In this document: one piece after another, positions 1 through 6,359 of the stretch
Position numbering within the stretch: position 1 is the first letter of the stretch
Layout: each line of letters starts with the position of its first letter
Assembly: GCA_934358495.1 (NCBI GenBank)
Contig: CAKRKO010000064.1
Coordinates: 1 to 15,844 of the forward strand
Origin: an uncultured Eubacterium sp.
Lineage (GTDB): Bacteria > Bacillota > Clostridia > Lachnospirales > Lachnospiraceae
DNA length: 15,844 nt
Reading direction: 5' to 3'
Notes under the pieces: generated by a model
The model's input: the letters and a program-made list of their open reading frames with translations, nothing else
Databases searched by the model: none
What the model was told of the DNA's origin: nothing
Translations under genes and position numbers: made by a program

Positions 1-1593
1 TTCTTTCAGAATTTTTTGCATGAAACCTTCTGCACCAAGCTTCAGGAATTCGTCACGGGCACCATATACTGGTTTAGTCTGATCCAACTTCGGAAGCACA
101 CGGTTTTCATAGTGCGGTTTCTGACCTTTCTGGGAGTTGACAATACGATCACCGATGAATTCAATAATCTTGGTTGCACGGTCCTGACTTTGTGTGAGCT
201 GGAACAGCTCCGGTGTTTCCTCAATGAAGGTAGTATAGCATTTTCCGGCAACGAAGGTCGGATGATGCAGCACGTTGATCAGGAACGGAATATTTGTCTT
301 TACGCCACGGATACGCATTTCCTGTAATGTACGGATAGATTTGCGAACAGCACCGGCAAACGTACGGTCGTGGGAGATTGCTTTTACCAGAAGGCTATCA
401 TAGTAAGGTGAGATGACAGCTCCTGTGTAGGCATTACCACCATCCAGACGGATACCTTTTCCAGAACCGGAGCGGTAAACAGTGATTTCACCGGTATCTG
501 GCATAAAGTTATTTGCAGGATCCTCAGTGGTGACACGAGTCTGGATGGAGTAACCATCGCAGTGAACATCATCCTGAGATTTGATGTTGATTTCATCAGA
601 ATCAAGCGGATAACCTTCGGCTACCAGAATCTGGGACTGAACCAGATCAATATTTGTAATTTCCTCGCTGACCGTATGTTCCACCTGGATACGAGGATTC
701 ATTTCGATAAAATATGGGTTGTTATCTGCATCAACCAGGAACTCCAGAGTACCTGCATTGCGGTAGCCAACTGCTTTGGAAAGACGGATCGCAGAGTCGA
801 AAATGATCTGACGGGTCTCGTCCGGGATAGAGAATGCAGGTGCATATTCTACTACTTTCTGATGACGGCGCTGTACGGAACAGTCACGATCATACAGGTG
901 AACAACATTTCCGTAATTATCACCTAAAATCTGAACTTCAATATGCTTTGGTGCACGCAGATATTTCTCTATGAAGATCTTGTCATCACCAAAAGCTTTT
1001 TTGGATTCATTTTTTGCTTCGTTAAATTCTTTCTCCAGATCTTCCATAGTATTTACGATACGCATACCACGTCCGCCACCACCGTTGGAAGCTTTCAGCA
1101 TAATAGGAAAACCAACTTCTGCTGCGATTTTTGTCGCTGTATCAATATCTTTGATTGCATAATCAACACCAGGAATAATCGGTACCTGAGCATCGATTGC
1201 CATTTTTTTAGAAGAAATTTTGTCACCCATTGCATTCATGATCTGGCTGGAAGGGCCGATAAATACAATGCCGTTTCGCTCACAGGCATCTACAAAATCT
1301 GGATTCTCTGACAAAAATCCATAACCTGGATGGATAGCATCTACATTTGCTGCCAGTGCGATCTTGATGATGGTATCAATATCGAGATAGGCATCGATTG
1401 GTCCTTTTTCCGGATTCAGCGGATAAGATTCATCCGCTTTGGAACGGAAGAGTGCATAACGGTCTTCCTTAGAATAAATGCTGACGGTTGTGATTCCAAG
1501 CTCGTTTAAGGCTCGGAATACACGAATGGCGATCTCACCACGATTTGCTACCAGAACTTTTTTGAACTTTCTGATCTGTACCTGATTATTCAT
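1..1593 (-). CDS. pyc: Pyruvate carboxylase, N-terminal part (runs off the left edge)
   Basis: This is the first 531 codons of a biotin-dependent carboxylase that makes oxaloacetate from pyruvate, bicarbonate and ATP in the cytoplasm (anaplerosis). Translation from 1593 gives KKVLVANRGEIAIRVFRA (residues 11-28), then HPGYGFLSEN, the ATP-binding glycine loop KASNGGGGRGMRIV and the biotin carboxylase signature EMNPRIQVEHTVSEE. The biotin carboxylase domain fills about residues 10-460. The visible end (PVYGARDEFLKLGAEGF...) looks like the start of the carboxyltransferase region, which favours pyruvate carboxylase (about 1150 residues) over a stand-alone AccC (about 450). The start is fixed by an AAGGAGT ribosome binding site just upstream and by the conserved N-terminus. 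The reading frame is open to the edge; the carboxyltransferase and biotinyl domains are outside. A promoter lies about 77-105 bases upstream. Confidence 0.95.
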   Translation of the reverse strand, partial: MNNQVQIRKFKKVLVANRGEIAIRVFRALNELGITTVSIYSKEDRYALFRSKADESYPLNPEKGPIDAYLDIDTIIKIALAANVDAIHPGYGFLSENPDFVDACERNGIVFIGPSSQIMNAMGDKISSKKMAIDAQVPIIPGVDYAIKDIDTATKIAAEVGFPIMLKASNGGGGRGMRIVNTMEDLEKEFNEAKNESKKAFGDDKIFIEKYLRAPKHIEVQILGDNYGNVVHLYDRDCSVQRRHQKVVEYAPAFSIPDETRQIIFDSAIRLSKAVGYRNAGTLEFLVDADNNPYFIEMNPRIQVEHTVSEEITNIDLVQSQILVAEGYPLDSDEINIKSQDDVHCDGYSIQTRVTTEDPANNFMPDTGEITVYRSGSGKGIRLDGGNAYTGAVISPYYDSLLVKAISHDRTFAGAVRKSIRTLQEMRIRGVKTNIPFLINVLHHPTFVAGKCYTTFIEETPELFQLTQSQDRATKIIEFIGDRIVNSQKGQKPHYENRVLPKLDQTKPVYGARDEFLKLGAEGFMQKILKE

Positions 1594-1640
1594 GTGTTAT
1601 ACTCCTTTATTCAACAAATGATTATAAAAAAATTCCCCTT

Positions 1641-1660
1641 AGTGCCTGAACTGTGGCACC
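1641..1660 (-). promoter_or_regulatory. Hairpin at the 5' end of the pyc transcript
   Basis: On the minus strand GTGCC, an 8-nt loop and GGCAC form an inverted repeat, extendable by one G-U pair. With transcription starting near 1663 the stem would lie within the first 25 nt of the pyc mRNA. A run of seven T follows about nine bases later, but the short stem and the gap make a terminator unlikely. It could be a stabilising 5' stem or an operator. Confidence 0.4.
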
Positions 1661-1669
1661 ATGACTAAA

Positions 1670-1698
1670 AGTATATGGAAATTGAAAGAAAAATGCAA
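1670..1698 (-). promoter_or_regulatory. Sigma-A type promoter of pyc
   Basis: Read on the minus strand, TTGCAT (1698-1693) and TATACT (1675-1670) are separated by exactly 17 bases. Transcription would start near 1663, giving a leader of about 70 nt before the pyc start codon. The -35 box is part of a 16-bp element repeated upstream of tmcAL. Confidence 0.7.
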
Positions 1699-1972
1699 GA
1701 GGAAAAACAAAATAATTCAAAAAAGTGCAAAAAAATGATAATGTTAAATAAATAACGAGTTAAAATGCAGGAAAAGATTCTAAATGATGCAAAAACAAGA
1801 CGACAATTGTATATTATGCAAGATTTACTGCAAGGTAGTAAAGCGGCGAGGTCATAGAAAATGCATGGAACGATGATGAAAATGCAAAAGATATGTTGAT
1901 GTGCAATCCTGCCAGCTTACGCTGGTCAGAATCACAAACCAAGTTTCATGCGCGCTCGATGTGAAATGTGCA

Positions 1973-3274
1973 TTATAAGATGATCAGAGGCTGACGATAT
2001 TCATTCTTCCGTTGAATTTTGTTTTTTGAAAAAAGCATATGATTGTACAGATCGCTGGCATAAACATCAAGATCGAGAAGATTTTGCTGTTCAGGTGTCA
2101 GTGTCTGACGTTCTTTTGCAATTTTGCGCAGCAGCGGAATCTGACTGTGCTCCTGCAATTCCTTTAATAAAGGCGAAGCATCCTTTCGAAAACCAAGAAT
2201 GCGGGCATATGGTGCATAATGACAGTTTTTTGCAGCAGCCAGAAGTTCTGCATCAATGCCGAGGAAGGAATGCAGCAGATGACGACTGATGGCTGTATAT
2301 GTCTGGTTTTTCGTTTTTAAATCTGATACAAACTCAGACCAGCAGGTGAAAGATTCTAATTTATTTACAATACGCTGTTCCAAATCGGTATAATCGCTAT
2401 CTGAATCAGAGGAAGCCGAATGCATGAACTTGCGGCGAAGTTCATAATATAACAGATCAGAAAAATCATCTTCCTGCAAAAAAGCATGGTTTTTATGCGC
2501 GATCAGCAGCAGTTCACGAACGGAATCAGGAACCGTGTGTGTCAGCATTTGATTCAGCGCTTCGGAATCAGTTTTCTGGCAGGGATTGTCCTGAAAAATA
2601 AATTTGCGCAGGGCAGAAGCACTGGCAAGTTCAGTATCTGTATCGGCATCGTGATAGCCTGCTCCGGTTCGGGTAACGACAGATGGTTTCAATTTAAGGC
2701 TGTGTCGATGAATTGCTTTCATATATTCGATAGCAAGGATGTTGTTTGGTGATCCGAGCAGCTGTTCAAACTGAGCAAGTGTATCATTTATTGAACCAGA
2801 ATCTAGCTGTTGAAGACAGTTAAGGGCAGCCTTTGCCCGGGCAGCCGGAAAACTGCATCCGCACTTCAATTCCTGCTCCAGATATTTTTGAAATGCAGGT
2901 GGTTCAGCAGCAAAAAAGTCAGCTAATCTGCCAAGCAGGTCAATATCAGAAGCAGTATCTGCTTCTGCCCCAAAACTGATATGGGATACCACACCGAGTT
3001 TATCCAGCAGGCAGACACCTCCCAGGGCAAAAGATTCCGCACTGGAAGTGGCAGCAATTACAGGCAGTTCAATGACAAGGTCTATGCCATTTTCAAGAGC
3101 CATTTTTGTCCGGTCATATTTATTTACCAGAGCCGGGGCACCACGTTGGACAAAGTTACCGCTTATGACAGCGATACAGTAATCGGCGTTCGTATTTTTT
3201 CTTGTTTCTTCTATATGAAAAGCATGTCCGTTGTGAAACGGATTATATTCTGCGATAATTCCTGTGACATTCAT
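1973..3274 (-). CDS. tmcAL: tRNA(Met) cytidine acetate ligase (TmcAL, YlbM family)
   Basis: A 433-residue cytoplasmic enzyme of the nucleotidyltransferase superfamily. The family activates acetate with ATP and transfers it to wobble cytidine 34 of elongator tRNA(Met), forming ac4C. The N-terminus reads MNVTGIIAEYNPFHNGHAFH, containing the HxGH nucleotide-binding motif (H14-N-G-H17). It is followed by VISGNFVQRGAPALVNKYDR and the GVVSHISFGAE region, all typical of YlbM; length matches the family (about 400-430). The open frame extends upstream to 3496. I chose 3274 because that is where family similarity begins and an AGGAGT site lies 10 nt before it; the upstream extension is AT-rich, has no ribosome binding site and overlaps regulatory sequence. 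The gene is divergent from ackA, whose product acts on the same acetate pool. Confidence 0.93.
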   Translation of the reverse strand: MNVTGIIAEYNPFHNGHAFHIEETRKNTNADYCIAVISGNFVQRGAPALVNKYDRTKMALENGIDLVIELPVIAATSSAESFALGGVCLLDKLGVVSHISFGAEADTASDIDLLGRLADFFAAEPPAFQKYLEQELKCGCSFPAARAKAALNCLQQLDSGSINDTLAQFEQLLGSPNNILAIEYMKAIHRHSLKLKPSVVTRTGAGYHDADTDTELASASALRKFIFQDNPCQKTDSEALNQMLTHTVPDSVRELLLIAHKNHAFLQEDDFSDLLYYELRRKFMHSASSDSDSDYTDLEQRIVNKLESFTCWSEFVSDLKTKNQTYTAISRHLLHSFLGIDAELLAAAKNCHYAPYARILGFRKDASPLLKELQEHSQIPLLRKIAKERQTLTPEQQNLLDLDVYASDLYNHMLFSKNKIQRKNEYRQPLIIL

Positions 3275-3593
3275 TGTGCCTGATACTCCTGAATCTGTAA
3301 AATTGTTTGTCATGCAGCCAAAGTGATGTACGTAACAATGCAAACATGCAATCTGTACGTTATTATAGAAAAAAGCATAGCATGAAACATGCAGAAAAAC
3401 AAACAAATTTGCGTGGAAAGCAGAAGAAATTTGACTTTTTTGATAAAAATTAGTGTATGAAAACAGATGCAAGAGAAAAAACTTACAAAAAACCATCTGG
3501 TAACCTCTTGCGAAACAGGAAAATTGAGATATAATGGATAAGACAGGTATTTTGACGGAAAGTCAAAGGAAAAATGAAGGGAGAACATAAATA
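3275..3593. other. Divergent regulatory region between tmcAL and ackA
   Basis: This 319-base gap holds the ackA promoter on the right and the tmcAL leader on the left. On the minus strand a TATAAT lies at 3367-3362 with no good -35 box, and TTGCAT at 3472-3467 is followed at 18 bases by a weak TTTTAT, so the tmcAL start site is uncertain. Other structure: a perfect inverted repeat GCATG-AAA-CATGC at 3380-3392, a direct repeat TGTACGT at 3327-3333 and 3354-3360, and the 16-bp element shared with the pyc promoter at 3467-3482. No credible gene is present. Confidence 0.6.
3508..3535 (+). promoter_or_regulatory. Promoter of ackA
   Basis: TTGCGA (3508-3513), a 16-base spacer and a perfect TATAAT (3530-3535). 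Transcription would start near 3542, about 50 nt before the ackA start. Just downstream TTTGAC and GTCAAA (3551-3567) form a 6-bp inverted repeat with a 5-nt loop near the 5' end of the transcript. Confidence 0.75.
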
Positions 3594-4784
3594 ATGAACG
3601 TATTAGTAATCAACTGTGGTAGTTCATCACTGAAATATCAGCTGATCAACTCTGACACAGAGGCAGTACTTGCAAAAGGACTTTGCGAGAGAATCGGTAT
3701 TGACGGAAGACTTACATATCAGAAAGCAGGTCTTGACAAAGAGATTACAGAGGCTCCGATGCCTACACATAAAGAAGCTATCCAGCTTGTACTTGACGCT
3801 CTTGTAAATGAGAAAACAGGCGCAATCGCAAGCCTTGCAGAAGTAAATGCAGTTGGACATCGTATCGTACACGGTGGCGAGAAATTTGCTTCTTCTGCAG
3901 TTATCACACCAGAGATGCTTGCAGCAGTAGAAGAGTGCAACGACTTAGCACCGCTTCACAACCCGGCAAACTTAATCGGTATCCATGCTTGTCAGGAGCT
4001 GATGCCAGGTGTACCGATGGTTGGTGTATTTGATACTGCTTTCCACCAGACAATGCCAGAGAAAGCATATCTCTACGGACTTCCATATGAGTACTATGAG
4101 AAATACAAAGTAAGAAGATACGGTTTCCACGGAACAAGTCACAGCTTCGTATCCAAACATGTTGCAGAGTTCCTTGGAAAAGATCTTAACAATTCCAAGA
4201 TCATCGTTGCTCACCTTGGAAACGGTGCTTCCATCAGTGCTGTATTAAACGGCAAATGTGTAGATACATCTATGGGTCTTACACCGTTGGAAGGTCTTGT
4301 AATGGGAACACGTTCCGGTGACATTGATCCGGCTATCATGGAGTTCATCGCTAAAAAAGAGAACCTTGATATTGCAGGCGTTATGAACGTATTAAATAAA
4401 AAATCCGGTGTACAGGGTATTTCCGGACTTTCCAGTGATTTCCGTGACCTTGAGGAAGGTATGGAAGCTGGAAACGAGCGTGCAGCAGCAGCTATCGAAG
4501 TATTCAGCTACCGCGTAGCAAAATACATCGGTTCTTACGTAGCAGCAATGAATGGTGTAGACGTAATCGCATTTACAGCAGGTATCGGCGAGAACGCTCC
4601 GCTTGTTCGTGATAAAGTATTAGCATACCTTGGATACCTTGGAATTACTGTAGATGAGGAAGCAAATGGCAAGAGAGGCGATGATATCGTAATCTCTACT
4701 CCGGATTCCAAAGTTAAAGTTTGCGTAATTCCGACAAACGAAGAACTTGCAATTGCAAGAGAGACAGTAGCATTAGTAAAATAA
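3594..4784 (+). CDS. ackA: Acetate kinase
   Basis: A 396-residue cytoplasmic kinase interconverting acetyl phosphate plus ADP with acetate plus ATP; in fermenting Firmicutes it is a main ATP-yielding step. The N-terminal phosphate-binding signature is VLVINCGSSSLKYQLI with Asn7. Next come the HRIVHGGEKF segment with the substrate-binding arginine, GFHGTSH, HLGNGAS, the second family signature around MGLTPLEGLVMGTRSGDIDP, and a C-terminal FTAGIGENAP adenosine-binding segment. Length is the family norm. The start has an AAGGGAG site 10 nt upstream. The usual partner pta (phosphotransacetylase) is not next to it. Codon use is strongly biased toward a highly expressed gene. Confidence 0.98.
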   Translation: MNVLVINCGSSSLKYQLINSDTEAVLAKGLCERIGIDGRLTYQKAGLDKEITEAPMPTHKEAIQLVLDALVNEKTGAIASLAEVNAVGHRIVHGGEKFASSAVITPEMLAAVEECNDLAPLHNPANLIGIHACQELMPGVPMVGVFDTAFHQTMPEKAYLYGLPYEYYEKYKVRRYGFHGTSHSFVSKHVAEFLGKDLNNSKIIVAHLGNGASISAVLNGKCVDTSMGLTPLEGLVMGTRSGDIDPAIMEFIAKKENLDIAGVMNVLNKKSGVQGISGLSSDFRDLEEGMEAGNERAAAAIEVFSYRVAKYIGSYVAAMNGVDVIAFTAGIGENAPLVRDKVLAYLGYLGITVDEEANGKRGDDIVISTPDSKVKVCVIPTNEELAIARETVALVK

Positions 4785-4835
4785 TTGTTCCAGTTCACTC
4801 ATCACACAAAAATTACACAAAATGAAAAAAATCTG

Positions 4836-4864
4836 TTGACAAGGGATAATGTTCTGTGTATAAT
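4836..4864 (+). promoter_or_regulatory. Consensus sigma-A promoter of rpmF
   Basis: A perfect TTGACA (4836-4841), a 17-base spacer and a perfect TATAAT (4859-4864). This should drive strong constitutive transcription from about 4871, leaving a leader of about 53 nt that contains two copies of GATTCAGA (4876-4883 and 4896-4903). It shows that rpmF is transcribed independently of ackA. Confidence 0.92.
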
Positions 4865-4923
4865 CAATTGAGTGTGATTCAGAACAATTCACTTAGATTC
4901 AGATAAATTGGAGGTGTAACGAG

Positions 4924-5103
4924 ATGTCTATTTGTCCAAAAAATAAATCTTCCAAAGGTAGAAGAGATAGAAGAAGAGCAAACTGGAAAATGTCTGCTCC
5001 GACTTTAGTAAAATGCAGCAAATGTGGTGAGCTTATGGTTCCACACAGAGTATGCAAATCCTGTGGTGCTTACAATAAAAAAGAGATCATCGCAGTTGAC
5101 TAA
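4924..5103 (+). CDS. rpmF: 50S ribosomal protein L32
   Basis: A 59-residue ribosomal protein of the large subunit, rich in lysine and arginine near the N-terminus (MSICPKNKSSKGRRDRRRAN) and carrying a zinc ribbon with four cysteines, C31-x2-C34 and C44-x2-C47. This is the zinc-binding form of L32. The start is supported by GGAGGTG seven bases upstream. It has its own consensus promoter and is followed after 23 bases by a strong terminator, so it is probably a single-gene unit. In many Firmicutes a DUF177 (YceD) gene directly precedes rpmF; there is no room for it here. Confidence 0.97.
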   Translation: MSICPKNKSSKGRRDRRRANWKMSAPTLVKCSKCGELMVPHRVCKSCGAYNKKEIIAVD

Positions 5104-5126
5104 TCAGCAGAATATGCAATGAAATG

Positions 5127-5158
5127 AAGGAGTTGAGAGAAATCTCAACTCCTTTTTT
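5127..5158 (+). terminator. Rho-independent terminator after rpmF
   Basis: A perfect 12-bp stem (AAGGAGTTGAGA pairing with TCTCAACTCCTT) closed by a GAAA tetraloop and followed by a T-run, 23 bases past the rpmF stop. Confidence 0.97.
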
Positions 5159-5196
5159 GCATGGGGAAATAAAAATACAATTGTATCTGAAGTAAA

Positions 5197-5321
5197 AAGT
5201 TTGTAAAGGTGTAAAACGGATCGGCCGACACGGTGACTTTGAAGCTTGTTTGAGAACCTTGTAAGTTTGTAAAGGTGTAAACCGCGGTGGGGTGTCCGCA
5301 CCGCGTACGGTCTGTTTGAGA
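5197..5321. repeat. Two-unit repeat of 66-bp period, CRISPR-like relic
   Basis: AAGTTTGTAAAGGTGTAAA occurs at 5197-5215 and again at 5263-5281, and TGTTTGAGA at 5247-5255 and 5313-5321; both pairs are offset by exactly 66 bases. The only full repeat runs from GTTTGAGA (5248) to GTGTAAAC (5282), 35 nt, starting GTTT and ending AAAC. The first copy keeps only its right half. The third keeps its left eight bases exactly and about 20 of 35 positions overall. The two variable cores (5216-5246 and 5282-5312) are about 30 nt, unrelated and GC-rich. The second contains a 7-bp stem CGCGGTG/CACCGCG and the first the palindrome TCGGCCGA, which is unusual for spacers. A 36+30 layout matches type II CRISPR arrays, but no cas genes are in the window. 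Alternatives are an interspersed repeat family or operator sites for the HTH gene downstream. Confidence 0.5.
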
Positions 5322-5434
5322 TGTAATTAAAGTATTTATTGTGTTAATAAAAAATCTGGCTTTTTTGATGGAAAAGTGCTAAAGTAATAAGACAACGTGT
5401 TTTGGGATGGAGAAGATTACGGAGGTACAAAAAA

Positions 5435-5782
5435 ATGCAACCAATGTATGTATCAATTCAACAAAAAGAAACAGGCAATCGAATCAAGAGTTTGCTGAAG
5501 CAGAATGGCTATACGGTCAAAGACATTCAGGGAGCCATGGGATTTGAAAATCCACAGGCTGTGTACAAATGGCTGGCTGGCAGATCGTTACCAAGCATTG
5601 ACAATTTTATTATTTTGAGCAGATTATTGCATACCAGTATAGAAGATATCCTCGTCATTGACGGGGATATTGTTCGTTTATGGAGCTGTTACGTTATTTT
5701 AAATAAATTAATGTTTTTCGACAAATTTTTCTTGAATAGTATAATACTTTCCTTTGTAAACCAGCAGTTTAGTGAAATATAA
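5435..5782 (+). CDS. Small HTH (XRE/Cro-like) DNA-binding protein
   Basis: A 115-residue putative transcription regulator. Residues 12-74 look like a Cro/CI-type helix-turn-helix: ETGNRIKSLLKQNGYTVKDI, then MGFENPQAVYKWLAGRSLPS as the turn and recognition helix, then a helix ending IEDILV. This resembles small HTH proteins common in Lachnospiraceae; the targets are unknown. The start at 5435 is chosen for GGAGG at 5421-5425; the frame extends further upstream without support. The last 35 residues (from R81) are hydrophobic and AT-rich, unlike the first 80, and overlap a good promoter for the next gene. Dropping one base near 5675 would instead end the protein as VYGAVTLF with a stop at 5700-5702, just before that promoter. 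The annotated C-terminus may therefore be a frameshift product. Confidence 0.75.
   Translation: MQPMYVSIQQKETGNRIKSLLKQNGYTVKDIQGAMGFENPQAVYKWLAGRSLPSIDNFIILSRLLHTSIEDILVIDGDIVRLWSCYVILNKLMFFDKFFLNSIILSFVNQQFSEI
5718..5745 (+). promoter_or_regulatory. Promoter inside the 3' end of the HTH gene
   Basis: TCGACA (5718-5723), a 16-base spacer and a perfect TATAAT (5740-5745). It would start transcripts near 5752 leading to the gene at 5847. The -10 box is also the first part of an 11-bp inverted repeat arm (5740-5750), so it may be under operator control. Confidence 0.65.
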
Positions 5783-5798
5783 ACGACAAAGTATTATA
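5740..5798. repeat. Inverted repeat overlapping the promoter and the HTH stop codon
   Basis: TATAATACTTT (5740-5750) and its perfect reverse complement AAAGTATTATA (5788-5798) flank a 37-base interval holding the stop codon of the HTH gene. The arms are 48 bases apart start to start. The left arm includes the -10 box of the promoter for the following gene, so a protein bound to both arms could block it. It could also fold in RNA. Confidence 0.55.
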
Positions 5799-5846
5799 GT
5801 AAATACAGCAGCAAAAGTAAAATGATAATGAGAAGGAGGATTTGTT

Positions 5847-6359
5847 ATGCAGAAGATGACATCAGCCTATGCGAATAAAAAATTAAAGAGCTTGGAAGAG
5901 GATAAGGCATTTTGGGTAAATAAGGAAGCAACTTCATGTACTTACATCGCAGCAATTAATGAAGAGCCGGTGATCCCGGAATATGACTATTTGGAAGTGG
6001 CACAGACCATTGAAGATATCGATGCTAAGATAGCGGTGCTCAAGCATGCGATCAATCTGAATAATGCTATGGCAAAAGTGCCGGTTGGCGATGAGAAAAT
6101 GAGCATTGATACAATTTTGGTCAAGATGGCGCAGTTAAACAAACGTAAAAATGTACTCGATATGATGCGTAAGCAACTTCCGAAGGAACGGCTTGATAAT
6201 TCTTACCGGGTCAGAAATTCGATAGCAGAATATCGCTATATCAACTATGATCTGGCACTGATCAAACAGGAATACGAGCGTGTATCTGATATGATTTTGT
6301 TAATGCAGATGTCGCTTGATAAATATAATCAGACAGTAGAATTTGAAGTAGATTTTTAA
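5847..6359 (+). CDS. Uncharacterised helical protein
   Basis: A 170-residue soluble protein with no signal peptide or membrane segment; I do not recognise an enzymatic motif. It reads as mostly helical and charged. Residues 1-50 contain KLKSLEEDKAFWVNKE and an EEPVIPEYDY segment. Then come EDIDAKIAVLKHAINLNNAM and a stretch ending LVKMAQLNKRKNVLDMMRKQ. A second helical region (about 130-165) ends TVEFEVDF. The pattern of an ID-K-I-L-IN-N helix followed by a second long helix loosely resembles the DIP1984/septicolysin-like family of unknown function; this is an impression only. The start has a strong AAGGAGGA six bases upstream. It has its own promoter within the end of the HTH gene, which suggests a regulator-target pair. 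Codon use fits the host, so no clear sign of recent transfer. Confidence 0.85.
   Translation: MQKMTSAYANKKLKSLEEDKAFWVNKEATSCTYIAAINEEPVIPEYDYLEVAQTIEDIDAKIAVLKHAINLNNAMAKVPVGDEKMSIDTILVKMAQLNKRKNVLDMMRKQLPKERLDNSYRVRNSIAEYRYINYDLALIKQEYERVSDMILLMQMSLDKYNQTVEFEVDF

Larger units (their letters stand above)
1594..1972. other. Intergenic region between tmcAL and pyc, no gene
   Basis: No open frame with a ribosome binding site is seen in these 379 bases. They hold the pyc promoter and leader, ten TGCA tetramers (several as ATGCAA or ATGCAG followed by A-rich sequence), and a 6-bp stem GCCAGC/GCTGGT with a TTAC loop at 1911-1926. That stem lies about 50 bases past the tmcAL stop but lacks a T-run on either strand, so it is not a convincing terminator. 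Confidence 0.6.

Noticed and set aside
1594..1670. Riboswitch, T-box or BirA operator in the pyc leader
   Set aside because: The leader is only about 70 nt and shows no specifier, conserved riboswitch core or BirA-type dyad.
1911..1926. Stem GCCAGC/GCTGGT as terminator of tmcAL
   Set aside because: Only six pairs including one G-T, and no T-run on either strand.
3275..3496. N-terminal extension of tmcAL to an upstream ATG at 3496, or a start at 3314
   Set aside because: Family similarity starts at 3274, neither upstream ATG has a ribosome binding site, and the extension covers promoter-like and dyad sequences.
5104..5301. Minus-strand open frame with repeated HLYKL
   Set aside because: The amino acid repeat is just the 66-bp DNA repeat translated in a frame divisible by three; it also overlaps the rpmF terminator.
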